From DASPUH01 sp964518505 (lineage in GTDB: Bacteria > Chloroflexota > Limnocylindria > Limnocylindrales > CSP1-4), in NCBI GenBank assembly GCA_964518505.1, contig CAZFGT010000007.1, forward strand, positions 1 to 64,000: DNA of 64,000 nt, in the 5' to 3' direction. The first letter of the stretch is position 1. Each line of letters starts with the position of its first letter. A model generated the notes under the pieces. The model made no database searches. It was not told where the DNA came from and saw only the letters and a list, made by a program, of their open reading frames with translations. Below, piece after piece: positions 41,407 through 52,558 of the stretch. A program made the translations under genes and the position numbers.

Positions 41407-43679
41407 TCGCCCGCCTCCGCTCCGCCGTCGTCCTGGGAGCGGGCACGATGGGCGCCCAGATCGCCTGCCTGCTCGCCGCTGCCGGCGCCCAGGTGCATCT
41501 GCTCGACCTGGATGAGGCGACCGCCGCCGATGGCCTGGCGCGGGCCCTCAAGCTTCGCCCCTCGCCGACCTATCGGCCGCAGGACGTGGCCCGCATCCGC
41601 AGCGGCGGTTTCGACGACCTGCCCGCGGCCGTCGCCGACGCCGACTGGATCCTGGAGGCCGTGGTCGAGCGACTCGAGCCCAAGCGCGCCCTGTTCGCGC
41701 GTGTGGATGAGGCGCTCTCGGCGGCCGCGCGGCGACCGTGGCCCATCGTCAGCACCAACACCAGCGGGATCTCCATCGCGGCCCTCGCGGCCGGCCGCAG
41801 CGACGACTTCCGCCGCGCGTTCCTGGGCACCCACTTCTTCAACCCGCCTCGCTACACGCGCCTGCTGGAGCTCATCCCGATCACCACGACCGCGCCACAC
41901 GTGATCGAGACCCTGGAGGACTACGCGCCGCGCCACCTTGGCAAGGGCACGGTGCGGGCCAAGGACACCCCCGCGTTCATCGCCAACCGACTCGGCGTCT
42001 ATGGCCTGCAGCGCGCGCTCGCCCTCGCCCAGGAGCTCGGCCTGGGCGTCGATGAGGTCGACGAGCTGACCGGCCCCCTCATCGGCCGCCCCAAGAGCGC
42101 CACGTTCCGCACCCTTGACGTGGTCGGCCTCGACGTGGCCGTCGCGGTTGCCGATCACTGCCACGCCGACCTGCCCGACGACCCGCAGCGGGACGTGTTC
42201 GTCGTCGCCCCCATCCTCCGCCGGCTCATCGAGCGGGGTTCGCTGGGGGAGAAGGCCGGCGCTGGGTTCTTCAAGCGCGAGGGCGGCGAGATCCTGGCCC
42301 TGGATCTGACCACCGGCGACTACCGGCCGCGCCGGCGCATCAGCTCGCCGACCGTGGAAGCGGCCCGCAACGAACGGGACCTTGGCGCCCGGCTGCGCCT
42401 CCTGGTCGCCGGGGACGACGCCGCGAGCCGTTTCCTGTGGGGGGCCCTGTCCGACGGCATCACCTATGCCGCCGACGTGGCCGACGAGATCGCCGGCGAC
42501 CTGCCGACCATCGACCGGGCCATGCGGCTCGGTTTCGGCTGGCAGCTGGGGCCGTTCGAGACGTGGGATGCCCTTGGCGTGGCGGCGACCATGCAGCGCC
42601 TGCGCGCGGAGGATCGCGCCGTGCCCGCCATCGCCCAGGCAACGGTCGCTGGCGCCGGCCGGTTCACGCCAGCCGAGCCTGCGGCGACGGCCGCCGCCAG
42701 CCCGACCGCATCGGGTGGGTTGCCCGGCAATGCCGCGGCGTCCATGCGTGAGCTCGGCGAAGGCATCCTGGGGCTCGAGCTGCACGGCAAGCTCAACATC
42801 ATCGGCGCGGACACCCTGGCCATGGTCCGTCGCGCCGTGGACCTGGCCGCGACGCGCTACGACGGCCTCGTCATCGGGACGGAAGCCGGCGACTTCTCGG
42901 CCGGCGCCAACCTGGCGCTGATGCTGGTCGCGGCGGAGGAGGGTGACTGGGATGAGCTCGAGCGCGGCATCCGCGCCTTCCAGGACGCGACCCAGGCCAT
43001 CCGCTACGCGGCGGTGCCGGTGGTGCTCGCGCCGCGCGGTCTGACCCTTGGCGGCGGCGCCGAGATGGCCCAGGCCGCCGCGCGGCGCCAGCCGCTGGCT
43101 GAAACGTACCTGGGCCTCGTCGAGACCGGGGTCGGCCTGATCCCGGCCGGTGGCGGAAGCACGGCCACGGCACGCCGCATCGCCGAGCGTGCGGCGGGCA
43201 CCCACGCCGACAGGTTCGCGTTCTTCCAGGCGGCGGTGGAGACGATCGCCTTCGCCCGGGTGTCGACCTCGGCCGAAGAGGCTCGGAGCCTGGGGTACCT
43301 CGCCGACGGCGACCTCGTCAGCGCCAGCCCCGAGCGCCAGTGGTCGGACGCCGCGCGCGTGGCAGCGACGCTTGCGGAGGTGGGCTACAGGCCCTCTGCC
43401 GCGCTGCCGATCACCGTCGTCGGCCGGCGGGGCCTCGCCGCCGCGGAGGCCCTCACCTACAACCAGTTGAGCGGCCACCAGCTCAGCGACCACGACCGCA
43501 AGGTGGTCCTGGAGCTGGCCGGCGTGCTGAGCGGCGGCGACGTGGCCGAGGGCACCGAACTGGCCGAGGCCTACCTCCTCGAGCTCGAACGCGCGGCCTT
43601 CCTGCGCCTCCTCGGCGAGCCGCTCACGCGCGCCCGCATCCGCCACACCCTCAAGACCGGCAAACCCCTCCGCAACTGA
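41403..43679 (+). CDS. fadN: 3-hydroxyacyl-CoA dehydrogenase/enoyl-CoA hydratase fusion
   Basis: The 758-residue protein has an N-terminal NAD domain (VVLGAGTMGAQIACLLAAAG), TNTSGISIAALA, LGTHFFNPPRYTRLLELI and the dehydrogenase C-domain (KDTPAFIANRLG, GRPKSATFRTLDVVGLD). A crotonase domain follows (about 480-700): GLVIGTEAGDFSAGANLALM (oxyanion Gly), APRGLTLGGGAEMAQAA and ETGVGLIPAGGGSTA, with catalytic Glu residues. This dehydrogenase-first order matches Bacillus FadN rather than E. coli FadB. It does hydration and oxidation in beta-oxidation. The GTG start overlaps the tetR stop. Confidence 0.95.
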   Translation: MIARLRSAVVLGAGTMGAQIACLLAAAGAQVHLLDLDEATAADGLARALKLRPSPTYRPQDVARIRSGGFDDLPAAVADADWILEAVVERLEPKRALFARVDEALSAAARRPWPIVSTNTSGISIAALAAGRSDDFRRAFLGTHFFNPPRYTRLLELIPITTTAPHVIETLEDYAPRHLGKGTVRAKDTPAFIANRLGVYGLQRALALAQELGLGVDEVDELTGPLIGRPKSATFRTLDVVGLDVAVAVADHCHADLPDDPQRDVFVVAPILRRLIERGSLGEKAGAGFFKREGGEILALDLTTGDYRPRRRISSPTVEAARNERDLGARLRLLVAGDDAASRFLWGALSDGITYAADVADEIAGDLPTIDRAMRLGFGWQLGPFETWDALGVAATMQRLRAEDRAVPAIAQATVAGAGRFTPAEPAATAAASPTASGGLPGNAAASMRELGEGILGLELHGKLNIIGADTLAMVRRAVDLAATRYDGLVIGTEAGDFSAGANLALMLVAAEEGDWDELERGIRAFQDATQAIRYAAVPVVLAPRGLTLGGGAEMAQAAARRQPLAETYLGLVETGVGLIPAGGGSTATARRIAERAAGTHADRFAFFQAAVETIAFARVSTSAEEARSLGYLADGDLVSASPERQWSDAARVAATLAEVGYRPSAALPITVVGRRGLAAAEALTYNQLSGHQLSDHDRKVVLELAGVLSGGDVAEGTELAEAYLLELERAAFLRLLGEPLTRARIRHTLKTGKPLRN

Positions 43680-43699
43680 GCCGACCAGGAGCCGCCCCC

Positions 43700-44907
43700 A
43701 TGCGTGACGCCGTCATCGTCTCCGCCGCCCGGACCGCGGTCGGCAAGGCGCCTCGTGGCGGCCTGCGGGAGACGCCGCCCGAGGAGCTGGCCATGACCGC
43801 CGTCCGCGAGGCGATCGCGCGGGCCCCGGGCCTTGACCCGGCGGAGGTGGAGGACCTCATCCTGGGCTGCGCCATGCCGGAGGGTGCCCAGGGCCTGAAC
43901 ATCGCCCGCCACGTGGCGCTCGGGGCCGGCCTGCCCGTGGCCACCAGCGCCATGACCGTCAACCGCTTCTGTGCCTCGGGCCTGCAGGCGTTGGCGCTGG
44001 CCACCCAATCGGTCGCCAGCGGCACCACGGAGGTGGCCATCGCCGGCGGCCTCGAATCGATGAGCTTCGTGCCCATGATCGGCTGGCATTTCGCCCCCAA
44101 CCCCGGTCTCGCCGAGCGCTGGCCGCAGGTCTTCCTCAACATGGGCCTGACCGCGGAAGAGGTCGCCCGACGTGAGGGCGTCACCCGCGACGACCAGGAC
44201 GTGTGGGCGCTGCGCAGCCACGCACGAGCGGCGGCGGCCCAGGCGGCCGGCCACTTCCACGACGAGATCGTGCCGGTCGCGGCGCGCCAGACGCGGGTCG
44301 CTGCCGGTCGGCCCAGCGTCGTGATGGACCTGTTCGAGGCTGACGAGGGCATCCGGCTCGACACCGACGCGGCGGCCCTTGGCAAGCTCAAGCCGGTCTT
44401 TGACCCGACCGGCACGGTCACGGCCGGCAATAGCTCGCAGACCAGCGACGGTGCGGCCGCGCTGGTGGTCATGACCGGCGAGCGCGCCGCCGCCCTGGGG
44501 CTGCAGCCCCTCGGGCGCCTGGTGTCGTTCGCCACGGCGGGCGTGGCGCCGGAGATCATGGGCATGGGCCCCGTGGAGGCCGTGCCGAAGGCGCTGGCCA
44601 AGGCAGGCCTGACCCTCGCCGACATCGAGGTGATCGAGCTCAACGAGGCGTTCGCCGCCCAGGTGGTCGCCGTGGTGCGGCGGCTCGCGCTTGACGAGTC
44701 GCGCACCAACGTCAACGGCGGGGCCATCGCGCTCGGCCACCCCCTCGGCGCGACCGGCGCCAAGCTGAGCGTCCAGATCCTCGCCGAACTGGGCCGCCGC
44801 GAGGCTCGTTACGGCCTGGTGACGATGTGCGTGGGCGGCGGCCAGGGTGCCGCCGGGATCATCGAATGGCTCGGCGGGCGCCAGCCCGATCGCATGGAGG
44901 CAGCGGC

Positions 44908-44911
<4 letters not shown>
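43700..44911 (+). CDS. fadA: acetyl-CoA acyltransferase (thiolase)
   Basis: The 403-residue enzyme cleaves 3-ketoacyl-CoA. It has AVIVSAARTAVGKAPRGGL, the nucleophilic Cys in NRFCASGLQALALA (near 94), GGLESMS, VFDPTGTVTAGNSSQTSDGAA, NEAFAAQ, the His in GGAIALGHPLGATGA and the second Cys in TMCVGGGQGAAG. It follows fadN by 20 bp with AGGAG before the ATG, and overlaps fadE by ATGA. Confidence 0.96.
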
Positions 44912-46680
<1,769 letters not shown>

Positions 46681-46719
46681 CCGTCGGCGTGCGCGGGGGC
46701 CGGGCGAGTCGCACTGACG

Positions 46720-47136
46720 ATGCGCGTCCGCTCCGTCGTCCTCACCGCGGCGGTCGCCCTGATCGCCGCGGGCGTCATCGCGCTCTGGATGATCGACCTG
46801 CAGACTCCCCATGACGCCCCCGTGCCGCCGGGGCTCGCGCGGTTCCTGGACACTGCCCGCGAGGCCGCGCGAAGCAAGGCCAGCTTGGCCGGACTGGTGC
46901 CATTCCGGTTCGTGAGCGCATCGTGTTCGGCGAACGGGAGTATCGCGGCGCTTGCGTTCGAGCCGGTGATCGGGTCCGGTCGCGCCTACGCCCTGATCGG
47001 ATTCCCGCCGCCGTCCCAGGCGCCAGGCCCGATCGCGACCACCTCGATCATCGGTGAGTCGTCCGACGCGTATTCGGCCGATACCGCCCTGCAGAGTGAG
47101 CTCTCATCGTCGTGCGACGACCTCCCGAGCCCGTGA
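46720..47136 (+). CDS. hypothetical membrane-anchored protein
   Basis: The 138-residue protein has an N-terminal helix (SVVLTAAVALIAAGVIALWMI) acting as anchor or signal, then a soluble domain with two Cys (SASCSANG and SSSCDDLP) that may form a disulfide. No family is recognised. It lies 39 bp after fadE and could be co-transcribed, but a functional link is not evident. Confidence 0.6.
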   Translation: MRVRSVVLTAAVALIAAGVIALWMIDLQTPHDAPVPPGLARFLDTAREAARSKASLAGLVPFRFVSASCSANGSIAALAFEPVIGSGRAYALIGFPPPSQAPGPIATTSIIGESSDAYSADTALQSELSSSCDDLPSP

Positions 47137-47509
47137 TGGCCGCGCCCGTTGCATGGCACGACGCATCCGACGTCTGAGCCGGAGCTCGGACGCCGATCGT
47201 TGCATCCCTTGAACCGAAACGCGGCAGACGTTCCCTTGGCCGCGACTTCAGCGGCCTGATCCGTCATCCGATGCAAACAGTGAGCCGGCGGCCCGACACG
47301 GCGGCTTCCACGAGGGCGCGCGTGGGTTCGGCGCTCTCAGCCACCAGTCCAGTTGGTGCAATGTGCCTTCCGGCCGCGGCCGGGCGGTCGTGGGCGGGGC
47401 GTCCGTGCTCAAGGAAGCCGGGTCAGGGGCGGTGGTTGCCAGGAGAAGGCACTCATCACCATCCGCGCTGGTAGGACGTGGGAACCCGGCCAAGTCGGCC
47501 GCGCGGTAC
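47137..47509. other. gene-free stretch (373 bp) with palindromes and a shared repeat
   Basis: No credible reading frame is present. It contains a GGCCGC hairpin with a 7-nt loop at 47238-47256 (no T run), the 17-nt element at 47342-47358, a 14-bp perfect palindrome CCGGCCGCGGCCGG at 47370-47383, and CGGTGGTTGCC at 47430-47440, which recurs at 58601-58611. Confidence 0.6.
47342..47358 (+). repeat. 17-nt hairpin element, copy B
   Basis: CACCA, loop GTCCAGT and TGGTG. It has the same arm sequences and the same loop length as the copies at 18431 and 58574, with three loop bases changed. Confidence 0.45.
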
Positions 47510-48775
47510 CTAGATCGGCGACCAGTCGCGGGCCATCTCGTCGCCGGAGGTGCGGGCGCCAGGATCGGCGACGCGCGGGCCCAGCGTGAAGCGCGCCTCG
47601 GCCGGCCCGTCCTGGGCCCCCAGCTCGGCCCCGTCCAGCCGCGCGACGAGGTATTCGCCGATGCGTGGGCCGTGCTTGTAGCCGTGGCCAGAGCCGCCAC
47701 CGGCGATCCAGACGTTCGCGAAGCCGGGCAGGCGGTCGATGATGAAGTTCGAGTCAGGGGTGGTCTCGTACTGGCAGACGCGGGTCTCCACCACGGGCGC
47801 TGACGCAAGCGACGGAAACCGCTCGGCCAGGTAGAGGCGGGCCAGCCGGATCGCGTCGGGGTCCACCACGCGCTCGCCGTCGGTCGGGTCAAAGACCGGC
47901 CCGTAGCGGTCCGGGGCGAGCTTGAAGCCGCGGTCGCTCACCGCGCCGATGCCGTAGTAGGCGCGGGCGTATTCGACCCACGAGGGCATCGACTCGGGCC
48001 GGAATCGCACGTCGCCGCGAGCGGGCCCCATGTACAGCACGTCCTGCTTGGTGACCCGCAGGATCGGCTCCAGCTGCTCGGGGAAGAGCCAGCGGAGCCA
48101 CGGGCCGCAGGCGAAGACGAACGACTCGGCCGACCAGCGCCGACCTGACCCGTCCACCACGTCGAGCAACCGCCCGCCCGTCGATCGCCCGGGTCGCACG
48201 GCCGCCACGCCATAGCGCCCGCCCAGATCCTTGAACGCCTGGACCACGGCCTGGCAGCCGAGGCGCGCCATGAGCGTCCCGCCCTCGGGTTCGTAGAGGG
48301 CCCAGGCCAGGCCCTTGCCGGAGATCTGCGGCCAGCGTGCCTCAAGTTCCTGGGGCGAGACGCGCTCGAACGGCACGCCCTCCGCCGCCAGCGCCTCCGC
48401 CGAGCGTGCCTCGTAGCCGTCCTCCTGGGCGGCGAACCAGAGCGTGCCGGTCGGCAGCATGAGCGGCACGCCCCACGCCTCACCGTAGGCCAGCCAGGCC
48501 TCGCGGGCCCGTCGCGACCAGCGCGTGTAGAAGCGATCCGTGCCGTGCGAGGCGCGGATGATGCGCGTCTCGTCGCCGCTCGTGGCCCGCGAGTGCCCCG
48601 CCCCGAACGCATCGAGCAGGGTCACCGACCGGCCGCCGCCCTCACGGGCGTGGTGGGCCGTCCACGAGCCCATCGCGCCGGCGCCGACGACCAGCAGGTC
48701 GCTCGTGGCCGGCAGCTCACCGACGGCCTCGGGACGCGGGTCCGGCACGGGCATCGGAGACCTGGTCCCGGTCAC
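47510..48775 (-). CDS. monomeric sarcosine oxidase-like flavoenzyme
   Basis: The 421-residue flavoprotein has LLVVGAGAMGSWTAHHAREGG, then GAGHSRATSGDETRIIRASHG, the MTOX-family GDETR motif. The region RVCQYETTPDSNFIIDR carries the Cys that binds FAD covalently in monomeric sarcosine oxidase, and GGGSGHGYKHGPRIGEYL follows. It should oxidise an N-methyl or secondary amino acid with O2, giving H2O2 and, for N-methyl substrates, formaldehyde. The GTG at 48775 overlaps the previous stop (GTGA); ATG 48754 is the alternative. It is the third gene of a minus-strand cluster. Confidence 0.88.
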   Translation of the reverse strand: MTGTRSPMPVPDPRPEAVGELPATSDLLVVGAGAMGSWTAHHAREGGGRSVTLLDAFGAGHSRATSGDETRIIRASHGTDRFYTRWSRRAREAWLAYGEAWGVPLMLPTGTLWFAAQEDGYEARSAEALAAEGVPFERVSPQELEARWPQISGKGLAWALYEPEGGTLMARLGCQAVVQAFKDLGGRYGVAAVRPGRSTGGRLLDVVDGSGRRWSAESFVFACGPWLRWLFPEQLEPILRVTKQDVLYMGPARGDVRFRPESMPSWVEYARAYYGIGAVSDRGFKLAPDRYGPVFDPTDGERVVDPDAIRLARLYLAERFPSLASAPVVETRVCQYETTPDSNFIIDRLPGFANVWIAGGGSGHGYKHGPRIGEYLVARLDGAELGAQDGPAEARFTLGPRVADPGARTSGDEMARDWSPI

Positions 48776-51468
48776 GGCGTCAGGGTCAGGATCTGGGCCG
48801 TGGCCGCGTCGACGGCCGCCTTGGTGAACGGCAGGGGGATCGTCTTGCCGGTCAGGTAGCTGTCGATGAGGTCGCCGTAGTGCCCGTCGAAGGGGACGCC
48901 TGACTGGCCAGTCGTGTCGATGATGGTCGCCCCGTCGAACTGGGCCGGCTCCGCCACCAGGCGGTAGGACGGGCCGCCCTTGACGGCGAAGACGTCGGCG
49001 AACGTGCCTCCGCTGCCGGCCGGATCGTCGGCGTAGGGATCCGGGTAGGCGGCCGAGAGGTCGAAGAACTGCTGGTTGACCGCGTAGACCGAGCCGCCGT
49101 CCGGGTAGGGCCCCTTGTCGAAGAGCCACTCCAGCGGACCGATGCCGGACGTGCCAAGCGTCTGCTCCTGGAAGGCCACGGTGTGCAGCCCGCCCCACGA
49201 CCAGCCGGCCGGGTCGCCCAGCGTCGCTCGCAGGTCCGTCCCGGCCTGGTCGAGCGCCTTGCCGATGACCTGGGCCTCCGTCTCGTGCGCCGGCGTGGAG
49301 GGGTCATCCCACCAGCGGCTGCCGGGGTCGCCCAGCAGGTCCACCAGCGTCTCCGCCGAGCGGTCGCTGCCTACGAACAGGCGCGCGATGTCCGTCTTGG
49401 CCGTGCCCGCGCCAAGTCGCGGGTCGAAGACGTCGCGCAGCAGGTGGTACGCGAAGGCGTTGAAGGCGGTGCAGCCGGTGCCGGCCACCGACGCGTCCGT
49501 CTCGCTGCAGTCGTACGGCGTGGCGGCCGAGGCCCATGCCTGGATGTCGGCCAGGACGGTCCGGCCGTCGTCCGTCGATGGGGCCGGCGACCCCAGGTGT
49601 GGTACCACGTCCGTGGCGATGCCGGTCTGGCCGTCGAGCTGGATCTTGGTCACGTCATCGGTGGTCAGCTTGCGGTCGGTGCCGATGAGGGCCGTGATGC
49701 GGGCGGCGCGGTATCCGGGGTCCCATTCGTCGCCCAGGAAGTGCGGGTACGCAGCGTCGACGACGGCGTTGTTGGCGGTCACGATCACGCCACCCGGCGG
49801 GTCGTAGATGCGCGGCAGGTCGTCGTACGGGATGTAGCCGGTCCAGTCATGCGAGCCGTCCCAACCGGGCACCGGCCCGTTGCCCGTGCCGGCTGCACGG
49901 ATCGGGACGAGGCCGGGCATCTGGTAACCGATATGGCCGTCCGTGTCCGCGTAGACCACGTTCTGGGACGGGCCCACGTACAGCTTGAGGGCGGCGCGGA
50001 ACGAGGTGAAGTCGGTCGCCGCATCCAGCTTGAGGACCGCCTCGACGGTCGTGTCGACGACGGCCGTGGAGGTCCATTCGAGGGCGTAAGCGATGCTCCC
50101 GTCACCGGCCAGGCCGGAGCCGCCGCCCTTGCTCGTCTTGAGGTCGTCGGTGACGTCGCTGACGACCGGTCCGTGCACCGTCGAGCGCACGGTGATCGTC
50201 ACCGGATCGCCGCCGGCGACCTTGATGACCTCCTTGCGCGTCGTGAACGGCCGCATCTGGCCCTTGTATTCGTACTGCGTCGGGTCGGCCGGGTCGACCT
50301 TCTCCATGAAGAGGTCCTGCACGTCGGGGTTGACGTTGGTGAAGCCCCACGCGATGTGGGCGTTGTGGCCGAGCACGACGCCGGGCGTGCCGGGGAACGA
50401 GACACCGGCCACGTCGTACGGGCAGGCGCTGGAGACGACCGTGCAGTGGAGCCCGACCATGTACCACAGCGAGGGCATGGAGTAGCCCAGGTGGGGATCG
50501 TTGGCCAGCAGCGCCGACCCGCTGGCCGTGTGGGCGCCGCTGACGACCCAGTCGTTGGAGCCGATGCCGTCGCTGCGCTGGATCGCGTCGGCTGGCCCGA
50601 AGCCGGCCAGCTGGCCGATCTGGTCGGAGGCCTGCTCGAGCCCCAGCAGGGAGGTCGGATCGCCGGCCAGCGCGAGCACCCGCGGGTCGATGCCCACCGA
50701 TGCCGGCCCGACCGCCTGACCGGGGACCGCGACCGACCCGCTCGCGCCGGCCCCGCCCACGCCCGGTGCGCCCGTGGGGGCGATGACCGGCCGACCGGCC
50801 GGGTACGGCGGGCTCAGCTCGGTGACCGCCTTGGCGTCGACCTTCTTGGCCAGCAGGAGGTCGAAGACCTCACTCGAGTAGTCGCCGTCCAGCTGCCATG
50901 ACTCGACCTTGACCCAGGCCAGGGTGTCGACCGGCGTCCATGGCGCCGGCTGGTAGCCGCTCAGGCCGCCGCCCGCGCCAAGGAAGCCGCTGATGACGAA
51001 GGGCAGGCCAAGGTCGTGGTGCTGGCTGAGCCAGGCGTTCACGCCGCTGGCGTAGGCCTTGAGGATCGCCTTCGTGCCGGCGTCGGCGGCGTCGTAGTCG
51101 CGCTGCGCCGACTGGTGCCAGCCCAGCGTGCGGATGAACTCGTCGGTCTGAAGTTCACCTTGGCCGAACAGCTCGGACAACGTGCCGCTGCTGATGTGGC
51201 GCCACACCTCCATCTGCCACATCCGCTCCTGGGCATGGACGTAGCCCTCGGCGGCGAACAGGTCGGCCGGCGTGCTGGCGTAGATCTGGGCGATGCCGTT
51301 CGTGTCGCGCTTGACCGTCACGTCGGCCGAGAGTCCGGGCAGCGACGCCGTGCCGTCGCGCTGGGGCAGGCCTCGCGCGCCGACCCAGCCCACGAACGCG
51401 CCGGCGGCCACGACCACGACCACGAGGATGACCAGCAGGAGCTTGAGCAGTCGACCGATCAGGTACAC
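48772..51468 (-). CDS. penicillin acylase-family Ntn hydrolase
   Basis: The 898-residue protein has an N-terminal membrane anchor (LLKLLLVILVVVVVAAGAFVGWVG), then VKRDTNGIAQIYASTPADLFAAEGYVHAQERMWQM, diagnostic for the family. The autocatalytic cleavage site is GIGSNDWVVSG; the Ser becomes the N-terminal nucleophile of the beta chain. NVNPDVQDLF, GHIGYQMPG and ANNAVVDAAYPHFLG are further family motifs. It acts outside the membrane on amides such as N-acyl amino acids, acyl-homoserine lactones or beta-lactam side chains; the substrate is unknown. GGAGG lies 6 nt before the GTG start. Confidence 0.93.
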   Translation of the reverse strand: MYLIGRLLKLLLVILVVVVVAAGAFVGWVGARGLPQRDGTASLPGLSADVTVKRDTNGIAQIYASTPADLFAAEGYVHAQERMWQMEVWRHISSGTLSELFGQGELQTDEFIRTLGWHQSAQRDYDAADAGTKAILKAYASGVNAWLSQHHDLGLPFVISGFLGAGGGLSGYQPAPWTPVDTLAWVKVESWQLDGDYSSEVFDLLLAKKVDAKAVTELSPPYPAGRPVIAPTGAPGVGGAGASGSVAVPGQAVGPASVGIDPRVLALAGDPTSLLGLEQASDQIGQLAGFGPADAIQRSDGIGSNDWVVSGAHTASGSALLANDPHLGYSMPSLWYMVGLHCTVVSSACPYDVAGVSFPGTPGVVLGHNAHIAWGFTNVNPDVQDLFMEKVDPADPTQYEYKGQMRPFTTRKEVIKVAGGDPVTITVRSTVHGPVVSDVTDDLKTSKGGGSGLAGDGSIAYALEWTSTAVVDTTVEAVLKLDAATDFTSFRAALKLYVGPSQNVVYADTDGHIGYQMPGLVPIRAAGTGNGPVPGWDGSHDWTGYIPYDDLPRIYDPPGGVIVTANNAVVDAAYPHFLGDEWDPGYRAARITALIGTDRKLTTDDVTKIQLDGQTGIATDVVPHLGSPAPSTDDGRTVLADIQAWASAATPYDCSETDASVAGTGCTAFNAFAYHLLRDVFDPRLGAGTAKTDIARLFVGSDRSAETLVDLLGDPGSRWWDDPSTPAHETEAQVIGKALDQAGTDLRATLGDPAGWSWGGLHTVAFQEQTLGTSGIGPLEWLFDKGPYPDGGSVYAVNQQFFDLSAAYPDPYADDPAGSGGTFADVFAVKGGPSYRLVAEPAQFDGATIIDTTGQSGVPFDGHYGDLIDSYLTGKTIPLPFTKAAVDAATAQILTLTP

Positions 51469-51520
51469 CCAGGTCCTCCGTGCCCGCCCATCTTGCGCGA
51501 TGGCCGGTGCCTCGGTCGCG

Positions 51521-52525
51521 TCACCGCGGCAGCTCCATGCCGAGGCCCAGCTCGCGCGCACGTGCCGTGACCGCGGCGCCGAAGATGACGTCCGCGAGCC
51601 CCACGCCGAGGTGCGTCACGAGCACGCGCCCGGGCGGGCGTGCCATCCCCGCGGCGAGCGCCTCGCCGATCGTCGTTGGCGGGACGGGATAGCCGGTGAA
51701 CGGCCCCGTGGCCTGCACGGCCAGGAACTGGGCCCGCTCGTCCACCAGGAAGAGGTCGGCCTCGCGGGCCACGGCTGCCGAACAGCACATGTCGTAGTCG
51801 ACGGCCACCACGAGGGCGTGGCCCGGGAAGGCGTCCGGGCCCATCGTCTGGCGCGTCGCGCCGAACGAGATCGCCGTGATGACGACGTCAGCCTCGCGCA
51901 CGGCATCGCCGGCCGACCGGGCCACGCTCGCCGCGCCGATGCCGGCCGTGGCAGCGGCCACCTCCACGAGGGCGGCCGCCCGGTCTTCGTGGCGGTCATG
52001 GATGGCGACCGAGACCCCCGGGAGGACCGCGCCAAGGACGGGCAGGTGGCTCTGCGCCTGGACCCCGGCCCCCAGGATGGCGGCGCGCAGCGGGCGCCCT
52101 TCGACGCGGGGGCTCCAGTTCCGCAGGGCCACCCCGCTCACAGCCGCGGTGCGCTGGGCGGTGATGGGGGAGCCGTCCAGGATGGCCACCGGGTCGCCCG
52201 TGACGGGGTCGTTGAGGACGACCGTGGCGTGGATCGCCGGCCGCCCTGCGGCGCGGTTGGCGGGGAAGCCGGTGACCCATTTGAGGCCCAGAAGGTCGGC
52301 TGATGCGTCACCGGTCCGGGCGTCCAGCCAGGCCGGCATGGCGTGGGCGAAGCTGCCCGCGGGACCGGGATGGACGCCGACCTTGGGCGGCAGTTGCGCG
52401 TCCGCCACGAGGGCCCGCATGGTCTGCTCGGCGAGCCGGAGGCGCTCCTCGAGCGGCGGCATCGACGCCTCCACCGCCGCCGCGTCCAGGTAGATCAGCG
52501 CCGGCAGCGAGCGGGGCGCATCCAT
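51521..52525 (-). CDS. ornithine cyclodeaminase/mu-crystallin family protein
   Basis: The 334-residue protein has the N-terminal dimer domain with KWVTGFPANRAAGRPAIHATVVLNDPVTGDPVAILDG and TAQRTAAVSGVA, and a Rossmann domain with LRAAILGAGVQAQSHL. Relatives are ornithine cyclodeaminase, alanine dehydrogenase, ketimine reductase and N-methylated opine-type enzymes; the specific substrate is unclear. It heads the minus-strand cluster with the penicillin-acylase and sarcosine-oxidase-like genes. TACGAT 6 nt before the ATG makes it leaderless. Confidence 0.88.
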   Translation of the reverse strand: MDAPRSLPALIYLDAAAVEASMPPLEERLRLAEQTMRALVADAQLPPKVGVHPGPAGSFAHAMPAWLDARTGDASADLLGLKWVTGFPANRAAGRPAIHATVVLNDPVTGDPVAILDGSPITAQRTAAVSGVALRNWSPRVEGRPLRAAILGAGVQAQSHLPVLGAVLPGVSVAIHDRHEDRAAALVEVAAATAGIGAASVARSAGDAVREADVVITAISFGATRQTMGPDAFPGHALVVAVDYDMCCSAAVAREADLFLVDERAQFLAVQATGPFTGYPVPPTTIGEALAAGMARPPGRVLVTHLGVGLADVIFGAAVTARARELGLGMELPR

Positions 52526-52531
52526 GTTCGC

Positions 52532-52537
52532 ATCGTA
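52532..52537 (-). promoter_or_regulatory. -10 box for leaderless ornithine-cyclodeaminase-like gene
   Basis: On the minus strand TACGAT ends 6 nt before the ATG at 52525. An identical TACGAT serves the divergent gene 9 bp away. Confidence 0.6.
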
Positions 52538-52546
52538 CGTCCTCGC

Positions 52547-52552
52547 TACGAT
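52547..52552 (+). promoter_or_regulatory. -10 box for leaderless MbfA gene
   Basis: TACGAT ends 6 nt before the GTG at 52559. The two start codons of the divergent pair are only 33 bp apart, so both promoters share one DNA face. Confidence 0.6.
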
Positions 52553-52558
52553 GGTTTG

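Noticed and set aside
41196..43646. An 816-codon open frame antisense to fadN
   Set aside because: High GC at third positions leaves the reverse strand open. The translation is repetitive Arg/Gly/Ala with no fold, while the plus strand reads a complete known enzyme.
47238..47256. Intrinsic terminator after the gene at 46720
   Set aside because: The GGCCGC hairpin is perfect but short and is not followed by a T run on either strand.
46986..47276. A 96-codon minus-strand frame in a gene-poor area
   Set aside because: It half overlaps the plus-strand membrane-anchored protein, has no ribosome site or -10 box and no recognisable motif.
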